Assembly: GCF_900142775.1 (NCBI RefSeq) | Contig: NZ_FRCC01000003.1 | Location: 124,001 to 188,000 of the forward strand | DNA from: Flavobacterium flevense | GTDB lineage: Bacteria; Bacteroidota; Bacteroidia; Flavobacteriales; Flavobacteriaceae | Direction: 5' to 3' | DNA length: 64,000 bases | The notes under the pieces: generated by a model | The model's input: only the letters and a program-made list of their open reading frames with translations | Databases searched by the model: none | What the model was told of the DNA's origin: nothing | Shown: positions 53,411 to 61,358 of the stretch, in pieces | How the letters are laid out: every line of letters begins with the position of its first letter | Position numbering within the stretch: position 1 is the stretch's first letter | Translations under genes and position numbers: made by a program

Positions 53411-54778
53411 TTAGGCAACTTCTTTTCTGTCTTTTTTATTTTGCTTTGAGGTAACAGCATTTTGAAATATTAATTCAGGCATTTTGTACTCTCTTTTTTT
53501 AACCGACGAATTTTTAATCGAAAGTTTTATTTTACGGACGGAATTTTTTAGAAAAAGAATAAAACGGATGATCATGTTTTTTTTCATTCTTCTAATTTCT
53601 CTTTGAAGCTGTGTATTCTCTGCCTTTGCAAGTTGTAATTGATTTATGAAGTAAGCATTTTGATTTTGACTGGCAGTAACATCTTCAAAGTTAGTGTACA
53701 AATAATTCAACCTGTCTTTGATTAACAAGCCTATAGAGTGATAGGATAATCTGTCTTTTACATAATTACTGGCATTGGCAGCTTTTAAACTTCTTAAAGG
53801 AGCATTTTCATAGACTTCAGTAAATTTATCCACAGCACTCGACAGGATAGGATTAGCCCATAGTGTTTTAGCACAAAAGTTTTTGTCCGGATTTTTAATA
53901 AGTCCCGGTTTGTAATCAACCAGATAACTGTTATCATTATTCATAAATTCAGTATTTCCGGAATAATTAGTGGCTATGGTAGGTTTTCCTAAAAACATAG
54001 CTTCAGCAAGCGTTAGTCCAAAACCCTCTGAATGATGCAGTGAAACATAAGCATCACAATTATTTATTAACTGATTGACACTGTTTTTATCGAGTTCAAT
54101 ATCAAATATTTGTATGTTTTTTGTATCCGAAGTACATTGATACAATTGTTGTCTGGATTTTTTATAATGTTCAGCACCTACCGTTTTAATTACTAATTCT
54201 ACGTTGTCATTATTTCCAAAAGCGGTTTTGAATGCTTCAATCAGGAAAAAAGGATTTTTACGTTCTATTGAACTATGATAGTTGAATATAAACAGAAAAC
54301 TAAATTTTTTTTCGTCAAAAAAAGCAATCGTATTTTGTTTATCATTCGCTTCAAGAGCTACTTCAACAGGATGTGGAACTACAACTATGGGATTGTTATA
54401 TGTTTTTTGGAATATAGATTTGCAATAGTCAGAAGTAGTCCAGATTTCATTAAAAAGATTCAGGTTTTCCAATAATTCAGGAGCAATATATTCTGATTCC
54501 CAAACTAAAAACAGAATGGTATACCTTCCTTTAAACAAATCCGGATTGATAATCCCAAAGAATGATTTAAGATCCTGTAGTGAAATTTGAACTAAATTTA
54601 CCGGATAGTCAAATGAGTATTGGTATTTAGGATTGGCTTTAACCTTATCATAATCAATCAAAGTGAGCGGAATGCCGTGCTTTTTAGCTGCTTTAATGTT
54701 TAAACGCACTGCTTCCCCCAAGCCAAAACTGCCCTCTGTATATCCGATAATATTTATTCCTTCTTTGTATTTCTGCAT
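53411..54778 (-). CDS. glycosyltransferase family 4 with C-terminal tail
   Basis: 455 residues. GYTEGSFGLGEAVRLNIKAAKKHG is the N-terminal Rossmann start. EGFGLTLAEAMFLGKPTIATNYSGNTEFM contains the E-x7-E retaining GT-B motif. A coiled, positively charged, hydrophobic tail from about 395 (AENTQLQREIRRMKKNMIIRFILFLKN) suggests membrane association. It would build polysaccharide or glycolipid. The last gene of a two-gene run with the next one. Confidence 0.88.
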   Translation of the reverse strand: MQKYKEGINIIGYTEGSFGLGEAVRLNIKAAKKHGIPLTLIDYDKVKANPKYQYSFDYPVNLVQISLQDLKSFFGIINPDLFKGRYTILFLVWESEYIAPELLENLNLFNEIWTTSDYCKSIFQKTYNNPIVVVPHPVEVALEANDKQNTIAFFDEKKFSFLFIFNYHSSIERKNPFFLIEAFKTAFGNNDNVELVIKTVGAEHYKKSRQQLYQCTSDTKNIQIFDIELDKNSVNQLINNCDAYVSLHHSEGFGLTLAEAMFLGKPTIATNYSGNTEFMNNDNSYLVDYKPGLIKNPDKNFCAKTLWANPILSSAVDKFTEVYENAPLRSLKAANASNYVKDRLSYHSIGLLIKDRLNYLYTNFEDVTASQNQNAYFINQLQLAKAENTQLQREIRRMKKNMIIRFILFLKNSVRKIKLSIKNSSVKKREYKMPELIFQNAVTSKQNKKDRKEVA

Positions 54779-54851
54779 TTTTATAGTGTTGAATTTTTTC
54801 TTGCAGGCATATTAAATCATTAAGCAACAACCTTCAGGATGATTATTTTCA

Positions 54852-55949
54852 TTATTGTAAAATGCTTTTATATACGTTCATATACTCTTTAGCAGCATTT
54901 TCCCAGGTAAATTGTTTTGCACGATTTTTATATGCCGATAAATAGGTTTCTTTATTGTTATGAAATTTAATCATGCCTTCATTAAATACTTTTGCCATGT
55001 ATTCAGGATCAAAATTTTCCCAGTAAAAAGCATCTTTACCACCTATTTCAGGTAAAGAGGTCTTGTTAGATAAGAATACCGGTTTACCAAAAGTCATCGC
55101 TTCCAGAACCGGTAAACCAAAACCTTCTCTCAAAGAAGGAAATGCAAAAGCAAGGCAGTTTTTATAATAAAATATTTTGTCTGATTCTGAAATAGGGCCT
55201 AGTAAAAAGACTCTGTTTTCTAATTTATAGGTTTGTATTTTTTGTTTTAATATTTCAGCATATTCATCTTTCATTTCTCCAGCAATAACTAAATTGATAT
55301 CATTTAAAAACCGAAGCATTTCAATCAACGTGTGGAAATTCTTTTTTTCTACAACCTGACCAATTGAAAAAATAAAGGGTTTGTCAGGTACATAACCGGA
55401 ACAATAAATTTCTGAATATTTAGAATATTTATAATTTAAATTATTGCCATTGTAGATCACAAATTCAGGGATATCAGGCATTTTGAAATGATTATGAGTA
55501 TTGATTTTAGCAAATTCAGAGACATACACAATGGCATCGCTTCTTTCAATTTTACTTTTCAACTGATTGATTCTTAATTCAAGATCTTTTCCTTTTCTTT
55601 CTTCTAAAAAGTTGACATCATGAATAGTTAAAAGGTAAGGAGTAGAAGTACGGGCAGGTTCAATTTTGGTATTTTGATTTACCGAATGCCACAAATTGAA
55701 GTTTTTCTTTATTCTGAAAAACGGATACCGTGTTAGTGGGAGATATTTATTGTATGAAATACATTCTCCTAATTCTCTTTTTACTTTATCGTTATTGCAG
55801 TTCAAAATAAGCTGATGTTCATTTAAAAATTCCGTTTCCTTGCTTAAGGCTTTTGCCAGATTGAAATTGAATTGTCCAAATCCGCTGTATAAATTTCTAA
55901 TATTATGAGTTTCAAGAAAGATCTTTTTTGTTGGGGCTGAATATTGCAT
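54852..55949 (-). CDS. glycosyltransferase family 4
   Basis: 365 residues. VYSGFGQFNFNLAKALSKE-type N-terminus (LYSGFGQFNFNL), and EGFGLPVLEAMTFGKPVFLSNKTSLPEIGG gives the retaining GT-B motif. It lies 73 bp before the other glycosyltransferase, in the same direction, so both probably act on the same glycan. Acceptor and donor unknown. Confidence 0.9.
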   Translation of the reverse strand: MQYSAPTKKIFLETHNIRNLYSGFGQFNFNLAKALSKETEFLNEHQLILNCNNDKVKRELGECISYNKYLPLTRYPFFRIKKNFNLWHSVNQNTKIEPARTSTPYLLTIHDVNFLEERKGKDLELRINQLKSKIERSDAIVYVSEFAKINTHNHFKMPDIPEFVIYNGNNLNYKYSKYSEIYCSGYVPDKPFIFSIGQVVEKKNFHTLIEMLRFLNDINLVIAGEMKDEYAEILKQKIQTYKLENRVFLLGPISESDKIFYYKNCLAFAFPSLREGFGLPVLEAMTFGKPVFLSNKTSLPEIGGKDAFYWENFDPEYMAKVFNEGMIKFHNNKETYLSAYKNRAKQFTWENAAKEYMNVYKSILQ

Positions 55950-56179
55950 AAATAATTTCGATTTTCAAGATTGATAAATACCTTACTCATTGTACAAATA
56001 AAATTCCTGTAAAAATTATAATGAAATAATACAAGGATATTGTAAAGATGTAAGAAAAGTAAATTGGTTGCGTGAGAATAAAATTTCTCTTTAATTTTTT
56101 TTTCACTTCCTATTAATTATAAGTATAAAAACGATTATTTTTTCATGTAAATAATTAATAATAAATGGTTTAAATAAAA
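55950..56179. other. gap upstream of the glycosyltransferases, no gene seen
   Basis: AT-rich and without convincing frames; likely holds the promoter of the minus-strand glycosyltransferase pair. Confidence 0.4.
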
Positions 56180-56221
56180 TAGCTACAGAATAGTTTTCTA
56201 TAAAAGATTATTCTGTAGCTA
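56180..56221 (-). terminator. terminator after SDR gene
   Basis: TAGCTACAGAATA and TATTCTGTAGCTA form a perfect 13-bp stem; the minus strand continues TTTTATTT. It is 10 bp past the stop codon. Confidence 0.75.
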
Positions 56222-56231
56222 CATGATTTTT

Positions 56232-57080
56232 TTAGCTTGATGCTGGTTCGCCGCCATTGACATGAATAAATTGTCCGGTAACATAACTACTGTCTTCGCA
56301 AGCTAAATAAACATAAGCAGGGGCAACTTCAGAGGGCTGACCCACTCTCTTCATCGGGGTATCTTTACCAAAAGTAGTCACGTCTTTAAAACTGGCAGGG
56401 ATTAAGGGAGTCCATATTGGGCCTGGAGCTACACCATTTACCCTAATATTTTTCTTTACTAAATTACTCGCCAGAGATCTTGTAAAACTTACAATTGCTC
56501 CTTTAGTACTGGCGTAATCCAGCAGATGCTCACTGCCGCGATAAGCCGTTATAGAACTTGTATTAATGATACAATCGCCATCATTCATGTGCGGAATCGC
56601 ATTTTTAGTAATATAAAAATAAGGGTAAATGTTTGTTTCAAATGTCAGATGCAATTGCTCATTTGAAATATCTTCTAACTTGTTTTCAAGCATTTGGGTA
56701 GCAGCATTATTAACCAGAATATTTAATTTTCCATATTCTGCTACTACTTTTTCAACGGCACTTTTACAAAAATCCGAATCTTTCAAATCTCCCGGTATAA
56801 GTAAGCACTCGCTTTGTTCTGCTTCAACTAAATCTTTTGTGGTTTGAGCATCTTCATTTTCTTCCAGATAAATGATGGCGATTTTCGCGCCTTCTCTGGC
56901 AAAATGCACGGCCACACTTCGACCAATACCGCTATCACCACCGGTAATTAAAGCTACTTTTCCGGAAAGTTTATCAGAACCTTTATAATTTTCACGAATT
57001 ATTTCCGGTTCAGGAATCATTTTTGACTGTTCGCCGGGTAAAGTTTGTTTTTGTAATGGTAGGCTTATATTCTTATCCAT
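56232..57080 (-). CDS. short-chain dehydrogenase/reductase (YghA/stress type)
   Basis: 282 residues. The N-terminal extension (KQTLPGEQSKMIPEPEIIRENYKGSDKLSGKVALITGG) is characteristic of the YghA/general-stress SDR group. GGDSGIGRSVA binds NAD(P); NNAA, S in SSITAYRGSE, and Y-ASTK are the catalytic set (YASTKGAIV). It reduces or oxidises an alcohol/carbonyl substrate. Neighbouring genes are also of stress type. Confidence 0.93.
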   Translation of the reverse strand: MDKNISLPLQKQTLPGEQSKMIPEPEIIRENYKGSDKLSGKVALITGGDSGIGRSVAVHFAREGAKIAIIYLEENEDAQTTKDLVEAEQSECLLIPGDLKDSDFCKSAVEKVVAEYGKLNILVNNAATQMLENKLEDISNEQLHLTFETNIYPYFYITKNAIPHMNDGDCIINTSSITAYRGSEHLLDYASTKGAIVSFTRSLASNLVKKNIRVNGVAPGPIWTPLIPASFKDVTTFGKDTPMKRVGQPSEVAPAYVYLACEDSSYVTGQFIHVNGGEPASS

Positions 57081-57303
57081 GTTTGTTACTTTTAAAATTC
57101 AACTTTATTTAACCATTTTTAAATAGCATCTAAAATTAAATTTTACGACAACCGGCTTTTTACATAATTACAGCTAAATATTATATAGTTTCATTTAGAA
57201 ATTAGTTTAGAATTAGTTATTTGGGGTTTAATTTTCAAACGGTTTTTTAGAATAATAAAAAATAGTAAATGAGGAGAAGATTTTATGGAAGGGAAGAGGA
57301 TTG

Positions 57304-57464
57304 AAAAAAAGTACCGATGCTTGTGCTATTGCTGTGTGACTGATTTCCTTTTTTAAGAAAACGTAGGATTGTTGTATGCACGAACGGGTGGAAAGCACAT
57401 ACTCCATTACAGTTACTGCAGCAACCTGACTACCCGTGATCTTCGTTGCAACAGGCATCGGTAC
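57304..57464 (-). ncRNA. candidate structured RNA closed by a 10-bp stem and T tract
   Basis: On the minus strand the segment starts GTACCGATGC (57464-57455) and ends with the exact complement GCATCGGTAC (57320-57311) followed by TTTTTTT. Within it, GCAACGA-n5-ACGGGT pairs with ACCCGTTCGTGC (10-12 bp with one bulge). Inside that are small hairpins CAGGUU/AACUG and GGA/UCC, and after it UUUUCUU/AAGGAAA. This gives a multi-branched fold with an intrinsic-terminator end, about 154 nt. A frame of 76 codons runs through it but shows no domain. It may be a small RNA or the leader of the SDR gene (start 224 bp further on). Confidence 0.5.
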
Positions 57465-57689
57465 AATTTTTATGCTTCACTTAAAGCATTTATTTAAAAC
57501 TTAGAATAAAATTATCGATTCTACAGCAGGCTGGTTTATATAATTTTAGAAAAGAATTACAGTATTTCAAGATGGTTTTTATAGATTTTTTTTAAATGGA
57601 AATATTAATAATAAATCAAATAATCTTATAAGTTTTTTGTTTCCCATTCCGCTAATTTAGAAAAATGAATTTTTAAAAAAAGAAGAATC

Positions 57690-58059
57690 ATGATTAGTGC
57701 AATAAGTGATATTCCACATCATGTTGTTGCTTTTAAAGCTTCGGGAGAAATAACCCTGGATGAGTAATCAAAATACTATTGTTCCTGCAATTAAAAAATT
57801 AGCGGCACAAACTAATGAAATTAATTTCATACTTTATCTGGATATTTATAGTGGTAATTTTACTACAAAAGCCTGGTGTAAGGATGCACTTTTAAATTTA
57901 AAAAGCCTTGGCAGATGGAATCGATCAGCCATAATCACTGATTCATCAAATATAACATCATTTACAAAAGCATTTAGCTATCTCGTGCCTGGTGAATTTA
58001 AAGGTTTCACAATAGAAAATTATGAGGAAGCTGTACTTTGGGTTAGCAGTACATCATAA
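57690..58059 (+). pseudogene. SpoIIAA-like (STAS) protein, frameshifted
   Basis: The ATG at 57690 opens a frame, SDIPHHVVAFKASGEITLDE, that matches the first strands of the SpoIIAA-like/DUF3478 family. It stops at TAA 57765-57767. The rest of the protein continues in the next frame from 57760 (NTIVPAIKKLAAQTNEINFILYLD, WNRSAIITDS, FSYLVPGEFKGFTIENYEEAVLWV). A 2-base loss in GAGTA-ATCAA (expected GAGTATAATCAA) would explain it. The full product would be about 123 residues. Either a decaying gene, a sequencing error, or less likely a programmed frameshift. Confidence 0.75.
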
Positions 58060-58109
58060 ATAACTGTTTTTAGACTAGCCTATTTTATTAATTTTTAATT
58101 CTAAACATT

Positions 58110-58439
58110 ATGAAAACTGAAGAAGATAAAAATGACACCACAAAAAAAAGTTTTTCTGAAAAGCCTTATTCTAAAATTGATCCGGTAACCAATCATGATG
58201 CCGGTTTAACAAAAGATAACGAAGAACTGTATGGAACTCCGCAAAATGAAACACCATTAAAAGATATTAAACCGGACAAGAAACCCTATGAGGACTCCGT
58301 AAAAAATTCAGAAGAAAAGACTAATGATGAATTTACGGAGGAAGAAGATATTGTAAGAAACGATTCTGCTGCTGTAGAAAACAATGATCCCGATTGTTTT
58401 GACAAACAATATGGAAAAGATTCTATACCTAAGCCGTAA
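58110..58439 (+). CDS. small hydrophilic acidic protein
   Basis: 109 residues, almost no hydrophobic residues; rich in Lys, Asp, Glu, Asn and Pro (KTEEDKNDTTKKSFSEKPYSK, EEKTNDEFTEEEDIVRND). It is probably disordered, in the manner of stress-protective hydrophilins. Not recognised as a family. It converges on the 64-residue gene through a shared terminator. Confidence 0.6.
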   Translation: MKTEEDKNDTTKKSFSEKPYSKIDPVTNHDAGLTKDNEELYGTPQNETPLKDIKPDKKPYEDSVKNSEEKTNDEFTEEEDIVRNDSAAVENNDPDCFDKQYGKDSIPKP

Positions 58440-58469
58440 AATTGATTGTGAGTTTTGATTTTGCTCATA

Positions 58470-58500
58470 AAAAAACGTCCTGAAATTAGGACGTTTTTTT
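58470..58500. terminator. bidirectional terminator
   Basis: AAAAACGTCCT pairs perfectly with AGGACGTTTTT around a 5-6 base loop; it ends both convergent small genes. Confidence 0.85.
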
Positions 58501-58502
58501 AT

Positions 58503-58697
58503 TTATTTTTTCTCCTCGTTATTCATTTTGTCATCAAAATCAGGCTCTTCACCTTTGAATTTTTGAGTATCTACATCATAATTTTCATCATTGGTTAAAA
58601 CTTCCTGATGATCTCTGTATTGATGTTTTCGCGTGTCGCTTCTGTTATCTGAACCTTTATTATTGTTGTTTTTTGGATTAAGCTTATTAGTACTCAT
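58503..58697 (-). CDS. small hydrophilic protein, 64 residues
   Basis: Starts MSTNKLNPKNNNNKGSDNRSD and continues RKHQYRDHQEVLTND and EEPDFDDKMNNEEKK. It is fully hydrophilic and Asn/Asp-rich, so likely disordered. No family recognised; grouped with the other stress-type genes by position. Confidence 0.6.
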   Translation of the reverse strand: MSTNKLNPKNNNNKGSDNRSDTRKHQYRDHQEVLTNDENYDVDTQKFKGEEPDFDDKMNNEEKK

Positions 58698-59061
58698 AAT
58701 TTTTATTTTTTAGGTTTATCTAAAATTACACAAGCTATGGAGTTTTATTTTATACAATTATTATTAAATATTGCACAATTTTAATTTATGATTTACTTGA
58801 TTTCTGTAAAAACTCAAATGATGTGTATTTAGTGAATAATTAGCCGAAAAAATTACGAAATGAGATATTAATCGAAATAAATGCCTTTAAATGTGGATTT
58901 TTTTTGTATATTATGCAACCAAAATTTATTTCAATGACTTTGTGGAGATTCTGTAAACTATAAAAATAATACTATAATTTTTTTAAATACAGGCGTATTA
59001 TTTTTATGCTATTCAAAAAAAGTCATTTTGGAAGAAGTGAAAAAACAATAATAAATATAAA
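58698..59061. other. gap upstream of trehalose gene, no gene seen
   Basis: Divergent promoter region for the 64-residue gene and the trehalose gene. AT-rich; I could not fix a consensus promoter. Confidence 0.4.
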
Positions 59062-61272
59062 ATGGAAAAAACAATTATCGTTTCAAATAGGTTACCAGTA
59101 GATCTTAAATATAATGAAGGAAAATTAATAGTAAAGTCAAGTACCGGCGGATTGGCTACCGGAATGAAATCAGTTCATTCTGAGGGTAATGGTATTTGGA
59201 TTGGGTGGTCAGGACTTACTGAAGAAGTGATTAGCCCAGAGCAAAAAACAGAAGTTAATGAAGCATTAGCTAAGGAAAAATGCGTTTCGGTACCACTTAA
59301 TCAATATGATATTGACAATTATTATTATGGGTTTAGTAATGCTGCTTTGTGGCCTTTATTTCATTATTTTCAGGCTTATACCGAATTTGAACTCGTTCAT
59401 TGGCAATCTTATGTAGAAGTTAATCAAAAATTTGCTGATGTTGTTTTGGAACATCTTAATGAAGGTGATACGGTGTGGATACATGATTACCAATTATTAT
59501 TGTTGCCTGAACTGCTTAGAAAGAAAAGAAAGAATATCACCATTGGGTTCTTCCTGCATATTCCGTATCCATCTTATGAAATTTTCAGAACCTGTCCCTG
59601 GCGTGATGAGTTATTACAAGGGATGCTGGGTGCTGATTTGATAGGTTTTCATACCTATGATTATGTGCGACATTTTATCAGTTCAGTAGAGCGTTTGAAA
59701 GATATAGAGATAAATTTTAACGAAATATCATACGGAAACCGAATTATAAAAGTAGATTCATTTCCGATGGGAATTGATTATAACAAGTATCATAATGCCG
59801 CTCTGGAACATCATAAATATCCCGAAAGTTCGAAGTCGGAGTTGATGAAAAACATTGATTTTCATAATAAATCGAATGAAGAAAGTAAATTAATCCTGAG
59901 TATTGATCGAATGGATTATACTAAAGGAATTCCTAACCGAATAAAATCGTTCGAATATTTTCTTAATAAATATCCCGAATATAAGGGTAAAGTACGGCTT
60001 GTCATGCTGGCTGTTCCTTCGAGAGAAAATGTATTGCAATACCAACTCTTAAAAAAAGAAACAGATGAGCTCGTAGGAAGAATTAATGGAGACCTTTCCA
60101 CTATCAGCTGGACACCAATTTGGTATTTTTACAGAGCATTACCTTTTGATGAGTTAATAGATTTGTATGTTTCTTCGGATGTAGCAATGGTTACTCCTGT
60201 AAGAGACGGAATGAATTTAGTAGCAAAAGAATATATAGCGACCCGAACTAAAGAAAATGGCGTTCTTATATTGAGCGAAATGGCTGGTGCTGCTAAGGAA
60301 ATGCACGAAGCTTTAATCGTAAATCCGAATAACTTTGATCAGACTGCCGATTGTATCAAAGAAGCTTTAGAAATGTCTGCTGAGGAACAAAAAACAAGAT
60401 TAGAAGCCCTGCAAAAAAGAATTTCCCGTTATGATGTAGAACGATGGGCTAAAGAATTTTTAAAAGGATTAAAAGTTGCTAAAAATACGGTTCCTGTACA
60501 AATTGCCCAAAAACTTGTTCCGGCTAAAATAGAGGAAATTGCTTCAGATTATAAAAAAGCTTCCCGAAAACTATTTTTACTCGATTATGACGGAACTTTA
60601 GTAGGATTTAAAAACAATCCTGCTGAAGCTATCCCCGGTCAGGAAGTATATGACTTACTGGATCAGATAAATGCTGATGAAAATACAGAAATAGCTATAA
60701 TCAGCGGAAGAGATCGCAAAACACTTGAAGGCTGGTTTGGTAACAAAGACTATACCTTAGTTACTGATCATGGTGCCTGGATGAGAAAAAAAGGGGAAGA
60801 CTGGGCTCCTTTAGATCATCTAAAATCCAACTGGAAAGAGAATATACGTCCGGTAATGGAAGCTTTTACCGATAGTACTCCTGGGGCTTTAATTGAAGAA
60901 AAAGAATATTCATTGGCCTGGCATTATAGAAAAGCCGATGCAAAAATGGCCGCATTAAGAACCATGGAATTAAAACACGTATTAAAAACGTTTCTGTCTA
61001 ATCATACTCTTACTGTTCTGGAAGGAAATAAAGTACTGGAAGTAAAAAACAGTAATGTGAATAAAGGCCGTGCAGCTTCTGCTATAATTTTAAATAGTGA
61101 TTATGATTTTATTTTTGCCATAGGAGATGACTGGACTGATGAATTTATGTTTGAAGAACTTCCTAATGATGCTCATACAGTAAAAGTAGGAAATGTAAAA
61201 ACAATCGCTAATTATTACATAGAGGATAATACTGAAGTTCATGAACTTTTACATCAAATAACAACTATTTAG
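59062..61272 (+). CDS. otsA: bifunctional trehalose-6-phosphate synthase / phosphatase
   Basis: 736 residues. Residues 1-465 are a GT20 synthase: NRLPVDLKYNEGKLIVKSSTGGLATGM (UDP-glucose and glucose-6-phosphate contacts), WIHDYQLLLLP, GFFLHIPYPSYEIFR, SIDRMDYTKGI, RDGMNLVAKEY. Residues about 495-736 are an HAD phosphatase of the OtsB type: FLLDYDGTLVGF, IISGRDRKTLEGWF, IGDDWTDEFMF. One chain makes trehalose from UDP-glucose and glucose-6-phosphate. The convergent GH15 gene may degrade it or a related sugar. Confidence 0.95.
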   Translation: MEKTIIVSNRLPVDLKYNEGKLIVKSSTGGLATGMKSVHSEGNGIWIGWSGLTEEVISPEQKTEVNEALAKEKCVSVPLNQYDIDNYYYGFSNAALWPLFHYFQAYTEFELVHWQSYVEVNQKFADVVLEHLNEGDTVWIHDYQLLLLPELLRKKRKNITIGFFLHIPYPSYEIFRTCPWRDELLQGMLGADLIGFHTYDYVRHFISSVERLKDIEINFNEISYGNRIIKVDSFPMGIDYNKYHNAALEHHKYPESSKSELMKNIDFHNKSNEESKLILSIDRMDYTKGIPNRIKSFEYFLNKYPEYKGKVRLVMLAVPSRENVLQYQLLKKETDELVGRINGDLSTISWTPIWYFYRALPFDELIDLYVSSDVAMVTPVRDGMNLVAKEYIATRTKENGVLILSEMAGAAKEMHEALIVNPNNFDQTADCIKEALEMSAEEQKTRLEALQKRISRYDVERWAKEFLKGLKVAKNTVPVQIAQKLVPAKIEEIASDYKKASRKLFLLDYDGTLVGFKNNPAEAIPGQEVYDLLDQINADENTEIAIISGRDRKTLEGWFGNKDYTLVTDHGAWMRKKGEDWAPLDHLKSNWKENIRPVMEAFTDSTPGALIEEKEYSLAWHYRKADAKMAALRTMELKHVLKTFLSNHTLTVLEGNKVLEVKNSNVNKGRAASAIILNSDYDFIFAIGDDWTDEFMFEELPNDAHTVKVGNVKTIANYYIEDNTEVHELLHQITTI

Positions 61273-61298
61273 TGTTTGATATTTAGTTGTTTGTGATT

Positions 61299-61338
61299 AA
61301 AAAAGAGTCCTAATTTTACTAATTACGACTCTTTTTTT
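61299..61338. terminator. terminator between trehalose gene and GH15 gene
   Basis: AAAAAGAGTC and GACTCTTTTT are complementary around a long loop; T tracts are on both strands, so it can end both convergent genes. Confidence 0.7.
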
Positions 61339-61358
61339 CTGAATTAAATTTTAATTTT

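Noticed and set aside
57228-57458. 76-codon minus-strand frame in the SDR/SpoIIAA gap
   Set aside because: No recognisable domain; it coincides with the structured RNA candidate whose stems explain the sequence better. Not fully excluded.
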